Positions 25,941-34,811 of a stretch of 64,000 bases of DNA are shown here, piece after piece. The position numbers and the translations under genes are program-made. How positions within the stretch are numbered: the first letter of the stretch is position 1; each line of letters opens with the position of its first letter. Below the pieces are notes generated by a model that did no database searches, had not been told where the DNA came from, and was given only the letters and a program-made list of their open reading frames with translations. The stretch comes from Elusimicrobiota bacterium (GTDB taxonomy: Bacteria > Elusimicrobiota > Elusimicrobia > 2-02-FULL-39-32), in assembly GCA_021730935.1 (NCBI GenBank), contig JAKFYJ010000018.1, forward strand, positions 23,465 to 87,464, written 5' to 3'.

Positions 25941-28269
25941 CCCGGGGCCGGAAGGCGCTCAAATCCGAAAGATCGCCTTCATCGGAAATTATCTGCCCCG
26001 CAAGTGCGGGATCGCCACCTTCACCACCGATGTCCGGACCTCCGTGGCTGACGCGTTCCCCAAAGTGGAATGTTTCGCCGTGCCCGTCAACGACATCGAC
26101 GCGGGATATGATTATCCCAAAGAAGTCCGCTTTGAGATCGAGGAACAGGACTTAAGTTCCTATCACAGGGCGGCGGATTTCCTGAGCATCAGCGACGTCG
26201 ATGTTCTCTCCGTTCAGCACGAGTTCGGAATCTTCGGCGGGCCTGCAGGCGGGCACATCCTGGCCTTGCTCCGGGAACTGCACCTGCCCGTTGTCACCAC
26301 CCTGCATACCATCCTCAAAAACCCCAACCCGGACCAAAAGCGCGTCATGAAGGAATTGATCCAGCTCTCCACGCGGCTCGTCGTCATGTCCGAGAAGGGC
26401 CGGGAATTCCTGAAAGACATTTATCACGCACCCGAATCCAAAATCGACCTCATCCCCCACGGGATCCCCGACATCCCTTTCGTCGAGTCGGACCTGCACA
26501 AAGACCTCTTCGGCGTTGAAGGCCGGCGCGTCCTCCTGACCTTCGGATTGCTGTCCCCGAACAAGGGGATTGAAACGATGCTGAACGCTCTCCCCGAAAT
26601 CGCCGCGGAGTTCCCCGACGTGGTCTATATCGTTCTGGGCGCCACGCATCCCAACCTCGTCCGCGAGCAGGGAGATGTTTATCGTCTGAGCCTTGAACTT
26701 CTGGCCAAGAAAAACAATATCGAAAAAAACGTCATTTTTTATAACCGTTTCGTGGAGCTTGAAGAGCTCAAGGATTTCATCAAAGCCGCGGACATTTATA
26801 TCACCCCCTATTTGAACGAAGCCCAGATCGTTTCAGGAACTCTGGCTTATTGTTTCGGCGCAGGCAAAGCCATCGTGTCCACGCCTTATTGGTATGCCGA
26901 AGAACTGCTCGCTTCCAACCGCGGAGTCCTGGTGCCTTTCGGCGATTCAGCCGCCTTCGCGCGCGAAATCATCAGCCTCCTGAAAGACGAGCCGCGGCGG
27001 ACCGAGATGCGCAAAAAAGCCTATGCCCTGGGACGGGAAATGATTTGGAGCCGCGCGGCCTCGATGTATATGCAGTCCTTCGAAAAAGCGCGCCTGGAAC
27101 GCGCCAGCCAGACAAGGAAACAATTCATCGTGAAAACGCTCGACCAGCAGCTGATCCAGCTTCCCGACATCAAGACGGACCATCTGCTCCGCATGACCGA
27201 CTCGACAGGCCTGTTCCAGCACGCCGTTCAGGCCGTGCCCAACTTTTCCACGGGTTATTGCACCGACGACAACGCCCGCGCTTTGATTTTGACGGTGCTC
27301 CTCGAAGAATTGGGAGAAGATTCTCCCTTGATCAAAAACGCCGCCTCAACCTATGCCGCTTTCATCTTCCACGCGTTCGACGCGAAGCAGAAACTGTTCC
27401 GCAACTGCATGGAGTTCAACCGCTCCTGGACAGACGAAGGCATTTCCGAAGATTCGTGCGGCCGCGCGCTTTGGGCTCTCGGGACCTGCGTGGGAAGATC
27501 CCAAAACGCCAGTTTTCAGACTCTCGCGGGCCAGGTTTTCGGATCCGCCATATCCAAAGCCCCCGAATTCAGTTCCCCCAGAGCCTGGGCCATGGCCTTG
27601 ATCGGGTGCCATGAATATCTGACGCGTTTCTCCGGCGACAGGCAGGTGAGCCAAATCCGGGAAACGCTCGTCAACCGCCTGATGGAGCTTCATCACAGCT
27701 CCGCATCTGAAGATTGGCCCTGGTTCGAAGATTCCGTCACCTATATGAACGCGAAACTTTCCCACGCCCTCATCCTGAGCGGCCGCTGGACAGAACAGAA
27801 AGACGTTTTCAACGTGGGGCTCAAAACGCTCCGCTGGCTCATGGAAACCCAGACGGCGGAAGGAGGATATTTCCGGCCCATCGGCTCAAACGGCTTTTAC
27901 AAACGGAACGGTCCCAAAGCCAATTTCGACCAGCAGCCCATTGAAGCTCACGCGACGGTGTCCGCCTGCCTTGAGGCCTATCGGGCCACTTCCGACACTT
28001 TCTGGTTTTCCGAGGCGCGCCGGGCCTTTGACTGGTTCCTCGGGCGGAACGACCTCGGCATTTTTCTTTATGACCCCAACAGCGGAGGATGCAGAGACGG
28101 GCTTCATGTGGACCGCATCAACCAGAACCAGGGCGCCGAGTCCACCCTCGCGTTCCTCCTTTCCCTCGCGGAAATGCGGCAGGTCCAAAACGAAATGGCC
28201 GCTTTCAATCCAGCTCCGCCGCTGTCTCAGAACGGAGCAAAGACTGAAAAAATTCTCGTCCACCCTTAA
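25933..28269 (+). CDS. GT4 glycosyltransferase fused to a helical (alpha/alpha-barrel-like) domain
   Basis: 778 aa. Residues 10-395 are a GT-B/GT4 transferase: NYLPRKCGIATFTTDV, LSVQHEFGIFGGPAGGHIL, HGIPD, TFGLLSPNKGIETML, and the donor-site EAQIVSGTLAYCFGAGKAIVSTPYWYAEELL. Residues 400-760 are alpha-helical with repeated Trp/Gly motifs (DDNARALIL, GRALWALG, WPWFEDSVTYMNAKLSHALI, FDWFLGRNDL), like glycosidase (alpha/alpha)6 folds. With the GH130 gene 7 nt downstream it forms a synthesis/phosphorolysis pair, probably for mannosides. A Lys/Pro C-terminal end. Confidence 0.85.
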   Translation: MSDPGPEGAQIRKIAFIGNYLPRKCGIATFTTDVRTSVADAFPKVECFAVPVNDIDAGYDYPKEVRFEIEEQDLSSYHRAADFLSISDVDVLSVQHEFGIFGGPAGGHILALLRELHLPVVTTLHTILKNPNPDQKRVMKELIQLSTRLVVMSEKGREFLKDIYHAPESKIDLIPHGIPDIPFVESDLHKDLFGVEGRRVLLTFGLLSPNKGIETMLNALPEIAAEFPDVVYIVLGATHPNLVREQGDVYRLSLELLAKKNNIEKNVIFYNRFVELEELKDFIKAADIYITPYLNEAQIVSGTLAYCFGAGKAIVSTPYWYAEELLASNRGVLVPFGDSAAFAREIISLLKDEPRRTEMRKKAYALGREMIWSRAASMYMQSFEKARLERASQTRKQFIVKTLDQQLIQLPDIKTDHLLRMTDSTGLFQHAVQAVPNFSTGYCTDDNARALILTVLLEELGEDSPLIKNAASTYAAFIFHAFDAKQKLFRNCMEFNRSWTDEGISEDSCGRALWALGTCVGRSQNASFQTLAGQVFGSAISKAPEFSSPRAWAMALIGCHEYLTRFSGDRQVSQIRETLVNRLMELHHSSASEDWPWFEDSVTYMNAKLSHALILSGRWTEQKDVFNVGLKTLRWLMETQTAEGGYFRPIGSNGFYKRNGPKANFDQQPIEAHATVSACLEAYRATSDTFWFSEARRAFDWFLGRNDLGIFLYDPNSGGCRDGLHVDRINQNQGAESTLAFLLSLAEMRQVQNEMAAFNPAPPLSQNGAKTEKILVHP

Positions 28270-28275
28270 ATCCCC

Positions 28276-29715
28276 ATGCGCACCGGCATTTTCATCCGCC
28301 CCGACCCCAACCGCGTCGTCCTGCGCGCCCTGAGGTTCGCGACCAAGCAGGAACATTCCGACCTGATCGGCAGAGCTCTCGCGCTCACGGAGAAAAATGC
28401 AAAACAAAACGCGGAATTTGTCCTCAAAGATTTTTCTTCGCGCCACAAAAACCTTAAACAGCGCATCCTCGAAAGATTTTCGTGGCTCAAAGATTATGTT
28501 CCCGAAGACATCAAAATTTCGGAATCAAGAAAAATCCTGATCGGATCCTGTTTCATGTATGAATATTCCGCAGAGTCCGCCGCCCTCTTCAATCCTTCCA
28601 TCATCGCTCATCCCGATCAATCCAAACTCCCTCCAGGGTCGCTTCGGTTTCTCATGACTCTCCGATCCACCGGAGAAGGGCACATTTCATCAATTTCTTT
28701 CCGGAGCGGAGTTTTAGACGCGAAAAACAAAATTCAAATGGACGCGCCGTCGCGTTTTTTGTGCGAACCGGAACTGATTGAGAATCCGACCTATAACAAG
28801 GAATTGTTCTGGAAAAAACTTTCCGACATGGGGCTTGTCAACGACTGGTCAAGGAACGCCATGCAGGGGTTGGGAGGACAGTTTTCATTGACGGAATTGC
28901 GGCTCAGCCTCCAGTCCACCCTGAACCGGACCTCTCCCGGAAAAAAATTCGACGACGACCCCGTGGCAGGCGGCATGTGGCATCTGGCCAAATCCAATTT
29001 TGAAATCAGTTTCGCAGACGGCGTTGAACTTTCGGAGCGCATCATTTTCCCCGTCATCTCCACCCACAGCAACGGGATCGAAGATGTCCGGCTGACCGCC
29101 TTTCGGGACGAAAACGGCAAAACGGTTTATTACGGCACGTATACCGCCTATGACGGACGCAATGTCCTGCCCCAGCTTTTTGTGACGGAGGATTTCCGGA
29201 GTTTCAAGTTCGTCACTTTGAACGGGCCGGGGATAAAAAACAAAGGCATGGCCCTTTTCCCGAGGAAGATCAACGGCAAGTTCGTCATGCTCTCCCGGCA
29301 AGACGGAGAAAACATCTTTTTAATGGTTTCAGACAATATTCATTTTTGGAATGATCCCAAAATTTTGGCGCGCCCGGAGCAGGCCTGGGAACTTTTAAAG
29401 ATTGGAAACTGCGGGTCCCCCATCGAAACGGAGGCGGGGTGGCTGGTTCTCACTCACGGAGTCGGACCCCTGCGGAAATATTGTCTCGGAGCGATGCTCC
29501 TGGACCTTCAAGATCCGTCAAAAGTCATCGGGCGGACGAAGGAACCTCTCTTGTGCCCGATCGAGAGTGAACGCGAAGGTTATGTGCCCAATGTCCTTTA
29601 CACCTGCGGCGCGCTCCTCAGGAACGGTCAGCTCATCCTTCCCTACGGCATGAGCGACCGCGCCATCAGCTTCGCCATTTTCCCCCTGAAAGATGTTCTT
29701 TCAGCGCTGAAATAA
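28276..29715 (+). CDS. GH130-family mannoside phosphorylase/hydrolase
   Basis: 479 aa. Five-bladed beta-propeller blocks are visible: SNFEISFADGVELSERIIFPV, the GIEDVRLTAF motif carrying the proposed acid Asp, GTYTAYDGRNVLPQLF, NKGMALFPRKINGKF and GNCGSPIETEAGWLVLTHGV. GH130 enzymes act on beta-mannosides, mostly as phosphorylases needing a set of basic residues for phosphate; phosphorylase versus hydrolase cannot be settled here. An N-terminal helical extension (about 1-140) is longer than in many members. Follows the GT4 fusion by 6 nt. Confidence 0.9.
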   Translation: MRTGIFIRPDPNRVVLRALRFATKQEHSDLIGRALALTEKNAKQNAEFVLKDFSSRHKNLKQRILERFSWLKDYVPEDIKISESRKILIGSCFMYEYSAESAALFNPSIIAHPDQSKLPPGSLRFLMTLRSTGEGHISSISFRSGVLDAKNKIQMDAPSRFLCEPELIENPTYNKELFWKKLSDMGLVNDWSRNAMQGLGGQFSLTELRLSLQSTLNRTSPGKKFDDDPVAGGMWHLAKSNFEISFADGVELSERIIFPVISTHSNGIEDVRLTAFRDENGKTVYYGTYTAYDGRNVLPQLFVTEDFRSFKFVTLNGPGIKNKGMALFPRKINGKFVMLSRQDGENIFLMVSDNIHFWNDPKILARPEQAWELLKIGNCGSPIETEAGWLVLTHGVGPLRKYCLGAMLLDLQDPSKVIGRTKEPLLCPIESEREGYVPNVLYTCGALLRNGQLILPYGMSDRAISFAIFPLKDVLSALK

Positions 29716-29725
29716 TTTTCTCAGA

Positions 29726-31624
29726 CTATTTAAGACTCTCCAAAGACTCCCATCTCTGAAAGGTTTTGGAGAGATTTTCAGAAACTTTCTCAAGCTCTGA
29801 TTTGATCCTGACGATTTCCGCGGGATCTTTTTTATAGAAATCAGGATCTTCCATCATTTTTATAATCTCGGCCTGCTGTGCGTCCAAAGACTCGATTTGA
29901 GCGGGCAAAGATTCCAATTCCTTCATTTCTTTAAACGATAATTTTCGGCCGCTCTTGGGTTTGGGCTCTGCCTTCCTCGAAACTTCCGTCTTTTTTTCCG
30001 GCATATTTTCCGCAGGCATTTCTGGTTTTGCGGAACGCTGCATCAGCCAGTCGTCATAGCCGCCGGGATATTCATGGACTTCTCCCCCGCCTTCCATCAC
30101 GATCGTCGAAGTGACCACATTGTTGAGGAACGTCCGGTCGTGGCTCACGAGGATGACGGTCCCGGAATATTGGACCAGCAATTCTTCAAGCAGTTCCAGC
30201 GTTTCAATGTCGAGATCATTGGTGGGTTCGTCCAGCACGAGGAGGTTGGAGGGTTTGGTGAAAAGGCGCGCCAGGAAAAGCCGGTTGCGCTCTCCGCCGG
30301 ATAAATATTTCACGGGCGTGCGCGCGCGTTCGGGAGCGAACAGAAAATCCTGCAGATACCCCATCACGTGCCGGGACTTGCCGTTGATCGTGACGGTTTC
30401 CCCTTCGCCGCAGATATTTTCCTTCACATTTTTATTTTCGTCCAGCTGTTCGCGGAGCTGATCGAAATAAGCGATCTGGAGATTGGACCCGAGAGTGACG
30501 GCGCCTTTTTCAGGAGCCAGTTTGCCGAGCAAAATACGCAAAAGCGTGGTTTTCCCGCTCCCGTTCGGGCCGATCAGTCCGATTTTATCGCCGCTCAAAA
30601 TCCAGGTTGAAAAATCCCTGATCAGCACTTTGTCTCCAAAATGGTGTCCCACATGCTCCACTTTTGTGACGATCTGCCCGGAGCGTTCGGCTTCCTGCGC
30701 CTGGATGCGGACTTTCCCGATCATCTGCCGTTGAGCTTTCTTTTTCGCGCGCAGTTCCTCAAGCGCCCGAACCCGCCCGATCGCCCGCGTGCGCCGAGCT
30801 TTCACGCCTTGCCGCACCCACGCCTCTTCCTGAGCCAGTTTCTTCTCAAAGAGGGCCTGTTCCACCGCCTCAATCTCGAGCGCGTTCTTTTTGCGTTCCA
30901 AAAAAGTTTTATAGTCGCACGCCCAGCTGTAAAGTTTGCCCCGGTCCAGCTCAATGATCCGCGTCGCCAGGTTCGACATGAACATGCGGTCGTGCGTCAC
31001 AAAAAATAAGGTCCCGGAATATGTTTTGAGGAAATTTTCCAGCCAGCCGATGGAGTCCAGGTCCAGGTGGTTGGTGGGCTCGTCCAGGAGGAGAATTTCG
31101 GGTTTCAGCGCCAGGGCCTTGGCGAGCAGGACCCGCCTCTTTTGGCCGCCGGACAAGGTGCTGAATTCGCTTTCCGGATCCAGATGCATGGCTTCGATGA
31201 CTTCTTCAATCTCGCGATGCGTTTCCCAGGCGTTGGTGTGGTCCATCTCGGATTGCAGGCGGCCGAGCTGGTTCATGAGCGATTCGCTGTATTCGCTCTG
31301 AAGGCGGTGGTTCACTTCATGATAATCGTGGAGGAGTTTGGCTCTCGACTCAAAGCCCGAAAGGATGGTGTCGAAAACCGTTCCGGTGATGTCGGTTGGA
31401 ACTTCCTGCTGGAGATAGCTGACCTTGATGCCTTTGGAATAATCCACTTTCCCGGAATCGGGAGAGAGCGCCCCAGCCATGATTTTCATGAGCGTGGTTT
31501 TGCCCGTGCCGTTCCGTCCGCAAAGAGCGACTCTCTCGTTGGGTTCGAGCTGAAGGCTCAGGGAGTCAAAGAGGCGGTTGCCCCCATAAGCCAAAGAAAT
31601 TTCGTGTAAACTGATGCAGGCCAA
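29726..31624 (-). CDS. ABC-F ATPase, Uup-like
   Basis: 632 aa with two nucleotide-binding domains and no membrane part. Domain 1: GRNGTGKTT, LSGGQKRR, LLLDEPTNHLD; domain 2: GPNGSGKTT, LSGGERNRL, LVLDEPTNDLD. The linker (about 240-310) is charged, and the last 80 residues form the Uup-type coiled coil (MKELESLPAQIESLDAQQAEI). ABC-F proteins act on the ribosome or on branched DNA. Start is TTG at 31624, giving MACISLHEISLAYGG; no better ATG exists. Confidence 0.92.
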   Translation of the reverse strand: MACISLHEISLAYGGNRLFDSLSLQLEPNERVALCGRNGTGKTTLMKIMAGALSPDSGKVDYSKGIKVSYLQQEVPTDITGTVFDTILSGFESRAKLLHDYHEVNHRLQSEYSESLMNQLGRLQSEMDHTNAWETHREIEEVIEAMHLDPESEFSTLSGGQKRRVLLAKALALKPEILLLDEPTNHLDLDSIGWLENFLKTYSGTLFFVTHDRMFMSNLATRIIELDRGKLYSWACDYKTFLERKKNALEIEAVEQALFEKKLAQEEAWVRQGVKARRTRAIGRVRALEELRAKKKAQRQMIGKVRIQAQEAERSGQIVTKVEHVGHHFGDKVLIRDFSTWILSGDKIGLIGPNGSGKTTLLRILLGKLAPEKGAVTLGSNLQIAYFDQLREQLDENKNVKENICGEGETVTINGKSRHVMGYLQDFLFAPERARTPVKYLSGGERNRLFLARLFTKPSNLLVLDEPTNDLDIETLELLEELLVQYSGTVILVSHDRTFLNNVVTSTIVMEGGGEVHEYPGGYDDWLMQRSAKPEMPAENMPEKKTEVSRKAEPKPKSGRKLSFKEMKELESLPAQIESLDAQQAEIIKMMEDPDFYKKDPAEIVRIKSELEKVSENLSKTFQRWESLESLK

Positions 31625-31636
31625 CTGCGGGGTGCC

Positions 31637-31921
31637 TTAGCGGTCTTTCTCCTTGGGGATATAAGGCTTCCGCTTGGGAGGATATTGCGACCGGTCTGAA
31701 AAGTTGTTCCGGGGCGCGAAGTTTCCCTTCGGAGCGAAATTCCCTCTGGGAGCGAAACTTCTCTGCTGGCCGAAACCCTGGGAAGGCTGGTCAGTCTTGT
31801 TGAAGGAGCGGAAAGGGGGTCTCTGAGGAGCCTGGTGCAGGAGCTTGTCGAGCTTTCTCTCCAAAAACACCAGCTGCTGCTGGATGTTCTTGAGCGCGGC
31901 CATCATTTCTTCTTCGCTCAT
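31637..31921 (-). CDS. Small RG/NF-repeat basic protein with N-terminal coiled coil
   Basis: 94 aa. Residues 1-28 form an amphipathic helix (ALKNIQQQLVFLERKLDKLL), the rest is disordered with GNFAPKGNFAPRNNF-type repeats and many Arg/Lys. This resembles RNA-binding low-complexity tails. ATG overlaps the next upstream gene's stop by 1 nt, and the ABC-F gene starts 13 nt after it: one operon. Confidence 0.7.
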   Translation of the reverse strand: MSEEEMMAALKNIQQQLVFLERKLDKLLHQAPQRPPFRSFNKTDQPSQGFGQQRSFAPRGNFAPKGNFAPRNNFSDRSQYPPKRKPYIPKEKDR

Positions 31922-32109
31922 TATTTGGACTCGATCGGAGCCAGGAACTCTTCGTGGGAAAGCCAGGGGGCGATGCGGCCCACTTTGTCCAGGATAACGT
32001 TCTTTTCGTCATCGTTCTTGGCGGCGGTGAACCTCACGCGAAGCTTCGCGAGTTTGGCGTGCCTTTGGCTGCGCCGGTTCATTTCACTGTTCTTGATCAG
32101 ATATGCCAT
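31921..32109 (-). CDS. Small basic conserved protein (DUF6800-like)
   Basis: 62 aa: MAYLIKNSEMNRRSQRHAKLAKLRVRF then a helical KNDDEKNVILDKVGRIAPWLSHEEFL. The length and start resemble the small DUF6800 family; identification is by impression. AAAGGAGT lies upstream. Coupled to the RG-rich gene by a 1-nt overlap. Confidence 0.65.
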   Translation of the reverse strand: MAYLIKNSEMNRRSQRHAKLAKLRVRFTAAKNDDEKNVILDKVGRIAPWLSHEEFLAPIESK

Positions 32110-32197
32110 TTGTGACTCCTTTGGTGATTTTAAATCTGGCGCGGGATTTATCTATCATATGAAACCTGCCCGTTTAAAGCAAATGACGATGAAAAGG

Positions 32198-32410
32198 CTA
32201 CCTCTTGCTCATCGCCGAGCCGCATTTCGGGCATTTCAAGCTCGAAACTCTGAACCCCGGCTTGGGCGGGACTTCCGCTTTGCAGGACGGGCACAAAATG
32301 ACGGAGCTTTTGTTGCGGTCATGGATGTTTGAGGGCTCGTTCATCGACACGCCGCCCTGGCCGAAATTCTTCTCAGACTTGATCGGGTTGTTGGCGTTTC
32401 TCTGCGGCAT
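32198..32410 (-). CDS. Small zinc-ribbon protein
   Basis: 70 aa. The second half carries two CxxC pairs, CPSCKAE and CPKCGS, forming a zinc ribbon; the N-terminal half is polar and probably disordered. GGGGGAG precedes the ATG at 32410, directly after the 49-aa gene. Possible RNA or protein-binding role, unproven. Confidence 0.7.
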   Translation of the reverse strand: MPQRNANNPIKSEKNFGQGGVSMNEPSNIHDRNKSSVILCPSCKAEVPPKPGFRVSSLKCPKCGSAMSKR

Positions 32411-32422
32411 GGCGGCTCCCCC

Positions 32423-32572
32423 TTATTGCTGCGGGGTTTCCGCGCCCGCCGGTGCGGATTCCTGTTCGGCCTGAAGTTTGCGGGCCAGTTTTTCTTTCAG
32501 CTTCTGTTCGTGCTTCTTCTTGGTCGCGAGCTCTCTCTGCTTCTTTTGGAACGAATAATTGACTTTCGCCAT
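32423..32572 (-). CDS. 49-aa lysine-rich helical protein
   Basis: Start ATG 32572 with GGAGAGAC before it, stop TAA at 32423. Sequence begins MAKVNYSFQKKQRELATKKK and continues as one long charged helix with a short Ala/Pro tail. Similar short KKK-rich helices accompany cold-shock or ribosome-associated genes in other bacteria; no firm family. Heads the four-gene run of tiny proteins that leads to the ABC-F gene. Confidence 0.65.
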   Translation of the reverse strand: MAKVNYSFQKKQRELATKKKHEQKLKEKLARKLQAEQESAPAGAETPQQ

Positions 32573-32645
32573 GTCTCTCCTTATGGGGCGTTAATTCTTT
32601 CTCTATGCATTATATGTTTATTCGCTTTGCTATGATATAGCCGGG

Positions 32646-33032
32646 ATGGTCATCGACGAAAAAGATCGGCGCTTTTATATTAAAAAATCCGGATTGAAGA
32701 ACGCCGGCATGGGGCTGTTCGCCAAAATCCCCCTCGAGAAAGGTGCCAGGCTCAGAGTCCTGGGCGCGCTGATCAGAGCCGAATCCGCCTCAGACGCCTG
32801 CACGGTTTATGCCGACAAGCACAAATTCAGAGTGGGCCGGCATCTTTTGATCCCGCTCGGATATGCCGGACTCGTGAACCATTCCTCCAAACCCAACATG
32901 GAAAAGATCGTCGAAAAAAACCGCCGGGTCAGCCTGAGAACTCTCAGGGCCATCAAAAAAGGCGAAGAACTCTTTTTTGCCTATCACCCCTATGCCCAGA
33001 CCCGCTTTGGGTTCGGGATCGGGAAAAAATAA
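32646..33032 (+). CDS. SET-domain protein
   Basis: 128 aa, a minimal SET domain: KSGLKNAGMGLFAKIPLEKGA at the N terminus, the SAM/pseudoknot motif LVNHSSKPN, and GEELFFAYHPY. SET proteins methylate lysines on proteins; no pre- or post-SET zinc modules are present. Bacterial free-standing SET proteins are mostly uncharacterised. TATGAT lies 9 nt before the ATG. Confidence 0.88.
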   Translation: MVIDEKDRRFYIKKSGLKNAGMGLFAKIPLEKGARLRVLGALIRAESASDACTVYADKHKFRVGRHLLIPLGYAGLVNHSSKPNMEKIVEKNRRVSLRTLRAIKKGEELFFAYHPYAQTRFGFGIGKK

Positions 33033-33043
33033 TTAAATATTTT

Positions 33044-33490
33044 TTATTCTTTTGGCGCGGAGCCCGCGGCTTCGCAGGCCTGTTTGAGAAATTCGTCCTG
33101 ATCGACAGGCTTGGACCAGACGCTGTGAACATTGGATTCAAGTTTCAGCAAACCCGCAGCCTGTTTGTCCATCTCCCGGGCCGTGACGATGAAGATCGGA
33201 ACGGACTGATATCCTCCCGACTGCAATTGCTTGAGCACCTCATATCCGCCCGGGGTGGGCATCATCATGTCCAGCACGAGGAGATCGATTTTGCGGCGCG
33301 TGCCCAGCTTGAGTTTTTCGAGAGCGTCTTTCCCCGTGTGAACGACAATGGAGGAAAAACCCGCGGAGTTCAGGAGGGCCTCAAAAAAGGAGGCGACCGT
33401 TTCGTCATCGTCGGCAATCAAAGCGGTCTTGCCGTTAAGCGCGGGGCCGGAGCCCATTTTGGGTTTAGGTTCCATCATGTCCGGATGCAT
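33044..33490 (-). CDS. Stand-alone response-regulator receiver domain
   Basis: About 148 aa. Receiver fold with the acidic pair in ALIADDDETV, phosphoacceptor Asp in LLVLDMMMPTPGG, Thr in IFIVTAREM and Lys in VWSKPVDQDEF. No output domain, so it acts by protein contact, as CheY/SpoT-type regulators do. No histidine kinase in the window. The start is uncertain: a TATAAT overlaps the first ATG (33490), so one of the Met codons 4-11 residues further in may be used. Confidence 0.88.
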   Translation of the reverse strand: MHPDMMEPKPKMGSGPALNGKTALIADDDETVASFFEALLNSAGFSSIVVHTGKDALEKLKLGTRRKIDLLVLDMMMPTPGGYEVLKQLQSGGYQSVPIFIVTAREMDKQAAGLLKLESNVHSVWSKPVDQDEFLKQACEAAGSAPKE

Positions 33491-33524
33491 TATAGCATCA
33501 TTTTTCAGCTCCGCCGATTTTCTC

Positions 33525-34226
33525 TCATCTCTTCCTAAGCAAATGCCGGACAAGCCCGTGAAGCCAGCGGACGTCGTTTGACCGCAGGTTCCACTGAATC
33601 AGAGATTGCCGGATTCTTTTGGTTTTTTGCGCCGCGGATTCCCCGCTCAAATATCCCGCCGCATCAAAAAGTTCGAGAGCGTGCTTGACCAGCCGTTCAC
33701 GATTCTCGGCCGTGGCCATCGGCATGCCGCCCGAAGGAAACCCAAAATCCAGTTTGGAAAGCTCATAACAGCAAACAGCGACGGAATGGGACAAATTCAT
33801 GGAGGGAGTGGCGCGGGTGGTGGGAATCGTGACGAACGCGCTGCAAAGGTCCAGATATTTTTCGCTCAGCCCCGTTTTTTCCGGCCCGAAAACGATCGCG
33901 ATGCGGCTCATGTCCTGGATGCCCGACGCTTCAAGATATTCCTGCAGGTCCGGAAGGCGGATCACGGACCGGTTCAATTTCCTTGACCGGACCGAGGTTG
34001 TTCCCAGGACCAGCTGGCAGTCCCCCACCGCTTCTTCGAGCGTTTTCACGGCCTTCGCCTTCCGGACCAGCGCTTCCGCGCCGACGGCGGAAACAGTTTC
34101 GAGCCACACGGGCTCATAAGGATCCACCGCAACCAGATCGTCAAACCCGAAATTGGCCATGGCCCTGGCCGCTGAGCCGATGTTCAGAGGATTCCTGGGC
34201 CGAACCAAAACGATCCGAATGTTCAC
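33525..34226 (-). CDS. TrmJ-like tRNA/rRNA 2'-O-methyltransferase
   Basis: 233 aa from GTG 34226 (VNIRIVLVRPRNPLNIGSAARAMANFG). SPOUT motifs: NIGSAARAM, IVFGPEKTGLS and IPTTRATPSMNLSHSVAVCCYEL. The family methylates the ribose at position 32 of tRNAs. TACAAT lies exactly 6 nt before the GTG, so I prefer this start to upstream Met codons that would put the promoter inside the gene. A C-terminal helical extension matches TrmJ. Confidence 0.88.
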   Translation of the reverse strand: MNIRIVLVRPRNPLNIGSAARAMANFGFDDLVAVDPYEPVWLETVSAVGAEALVRKAKAVKTLEEAVGDCQLVLGTTSVRSRKLNRSVIRLPDLQEYLEASGIQDMSRIAIVFGPEKTGLSEKYLDLCSAFVTIPTTRATPSMNLSHSVAVCCYELSKLDFGFPSGGMPMATAENRERLVKHALELFDAAGYLSGESAAQKTKRIRQSLIQWNLRSNDVRWLHGLVRHLLRKR

Positions 34227-34232
34227 GCCCAG

Positions 34233-34238
34233 ATTGTA
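34233..34238 (-). promoter_or_regulatory. -10-like hexamer placed for a leaderless transcript (trmJ-like)
   Basis: TACAAT, then 6 nt, then GTG at 34226 on the minus strand. Confidence 0.4.
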
Positions 34239-34270
34239 ACATTTTAATACTTTCCCCAAATCATGCTTTT

Positions 34271-34282
34271 GTATGCTATACT
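34271..34282 (+). promoter_or_regulatory. Extended -10 promoter of cspA-like gene
   Basis: TATGCTATACT has an extended -10 layout (TATACT at 34277). Transcription from about 34290 would give a leader of roughly 88 nt before the ATG at 34378, in line with the long leaders of cold-shock mRNAs. Confidence 0.5.
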
Positions 34283-34377
34283 TGAGGAGTAAGATTGAAG
34301 TTAATAGCACTCGATTTTAACAAATGACGGTCTATCTTCAAAAATTAAAAACTTACAAATCAGCACTAGGAAAAGTC

Positions 34378-34578
34378 ATGAAAGGAAAAGTTAAGTGGTT
34401 TAATGATCAGAAAGGTTACGGATTCATCACGCCTGACGACGGATCGAAAGATCTCTTCGTCCATCACTCTGGAATCATCGCGGAAGGCTTCAAGAGCCTC
34501 GCGGAGAACCAGGCCGTGGAGTTCGACACCACCGAGTCCGACAAGGGCCCGAAAGCCGCAAACGTTAAACCCATATAA
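34378..34578 (+). CDS. cspA: Cold-shock protein, CspA family
   Basis: 66 aa, a full cold-shock domain: [33 protein letters not shown] with RNP1 (KGYGFIT) and RNP2 (DLFVHHS). Binds single-stranded RNA/DNA and melts RNA structure. AGGAAAAG precedes the ATG at 34378. The start at 34378 fits the family better than an upstream ATG at 34324. A long leader and a strong terminator bracket it as a single-gene transcript. Confidence 0.95.
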   Translation: MKGKVKWFNDQKGYGFITPDDGSKDLFVHHSGIIAEGFKSLAENQAVEFDTTESDKGPKAANVKPI

Positions 34579-34600
34579 TCTAGTTTAACTTAGCTATAGA

Positions 34601-34637
34601 AAAACCCGTGCCTTCAAACAAGGCACGGGTTTTTTGT
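34601..34637. terminator. Bidirectional intrinsic terminator
   Basis: AAACCCGTGCCTT and AAGGCACGGGTTT form a 13-bp stem with a 5-nt loop. T-tracts flank it on both strands, so it can end cspA (rightward) and the 31-aa gene (leftward). Confidence 0.9.
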
Positions 34638-34649
34638 TTTGTTGATCCT

Positions 34650-34745
34650 TTACTTATGGCTGGCGCAGCGCTTGCCTTTTCCGGAGGCGAGGTTTTTGCA
34701 GGCTTTTCCTTCTTTGGTCTTCGCGGAACATTTCATTTTTGCCAT
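34650..34745 (-). CDS. 31-aa Cys/Lys-rich mini-protein
   Basis: ATG 34745 to TAA 34650 gives MAKMKCSAKTKEGKACKNLA and then SGKGKRCASHK. The C-x(4)-TK-x-G-x-x-C and C-x-x-H spacing matches the small zinc-finger-like domain of DUF5763-type proteins. AGGAAG lies about 12 nt upstream. It converges on the cspA terminator. Too short for many gene callers. Confidence 0.65.
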   Translation of the reverse strand: MAKMKCSAKTKEGKACKNLASGKGKRCASHK

Positions 34746-34811
34746 AAGTTTCACTTCCTTTTCAGTTTGGCTCAGTGAGCCTGCTGTCCACTATAGCATA
34801 TATGGTTTTTT

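Noticed and set aside
26850..27614. 254-codon open frame on the + strand
   Set aside because: Arg/Pro-rich alternate frame inside the GT4 fusion gene.
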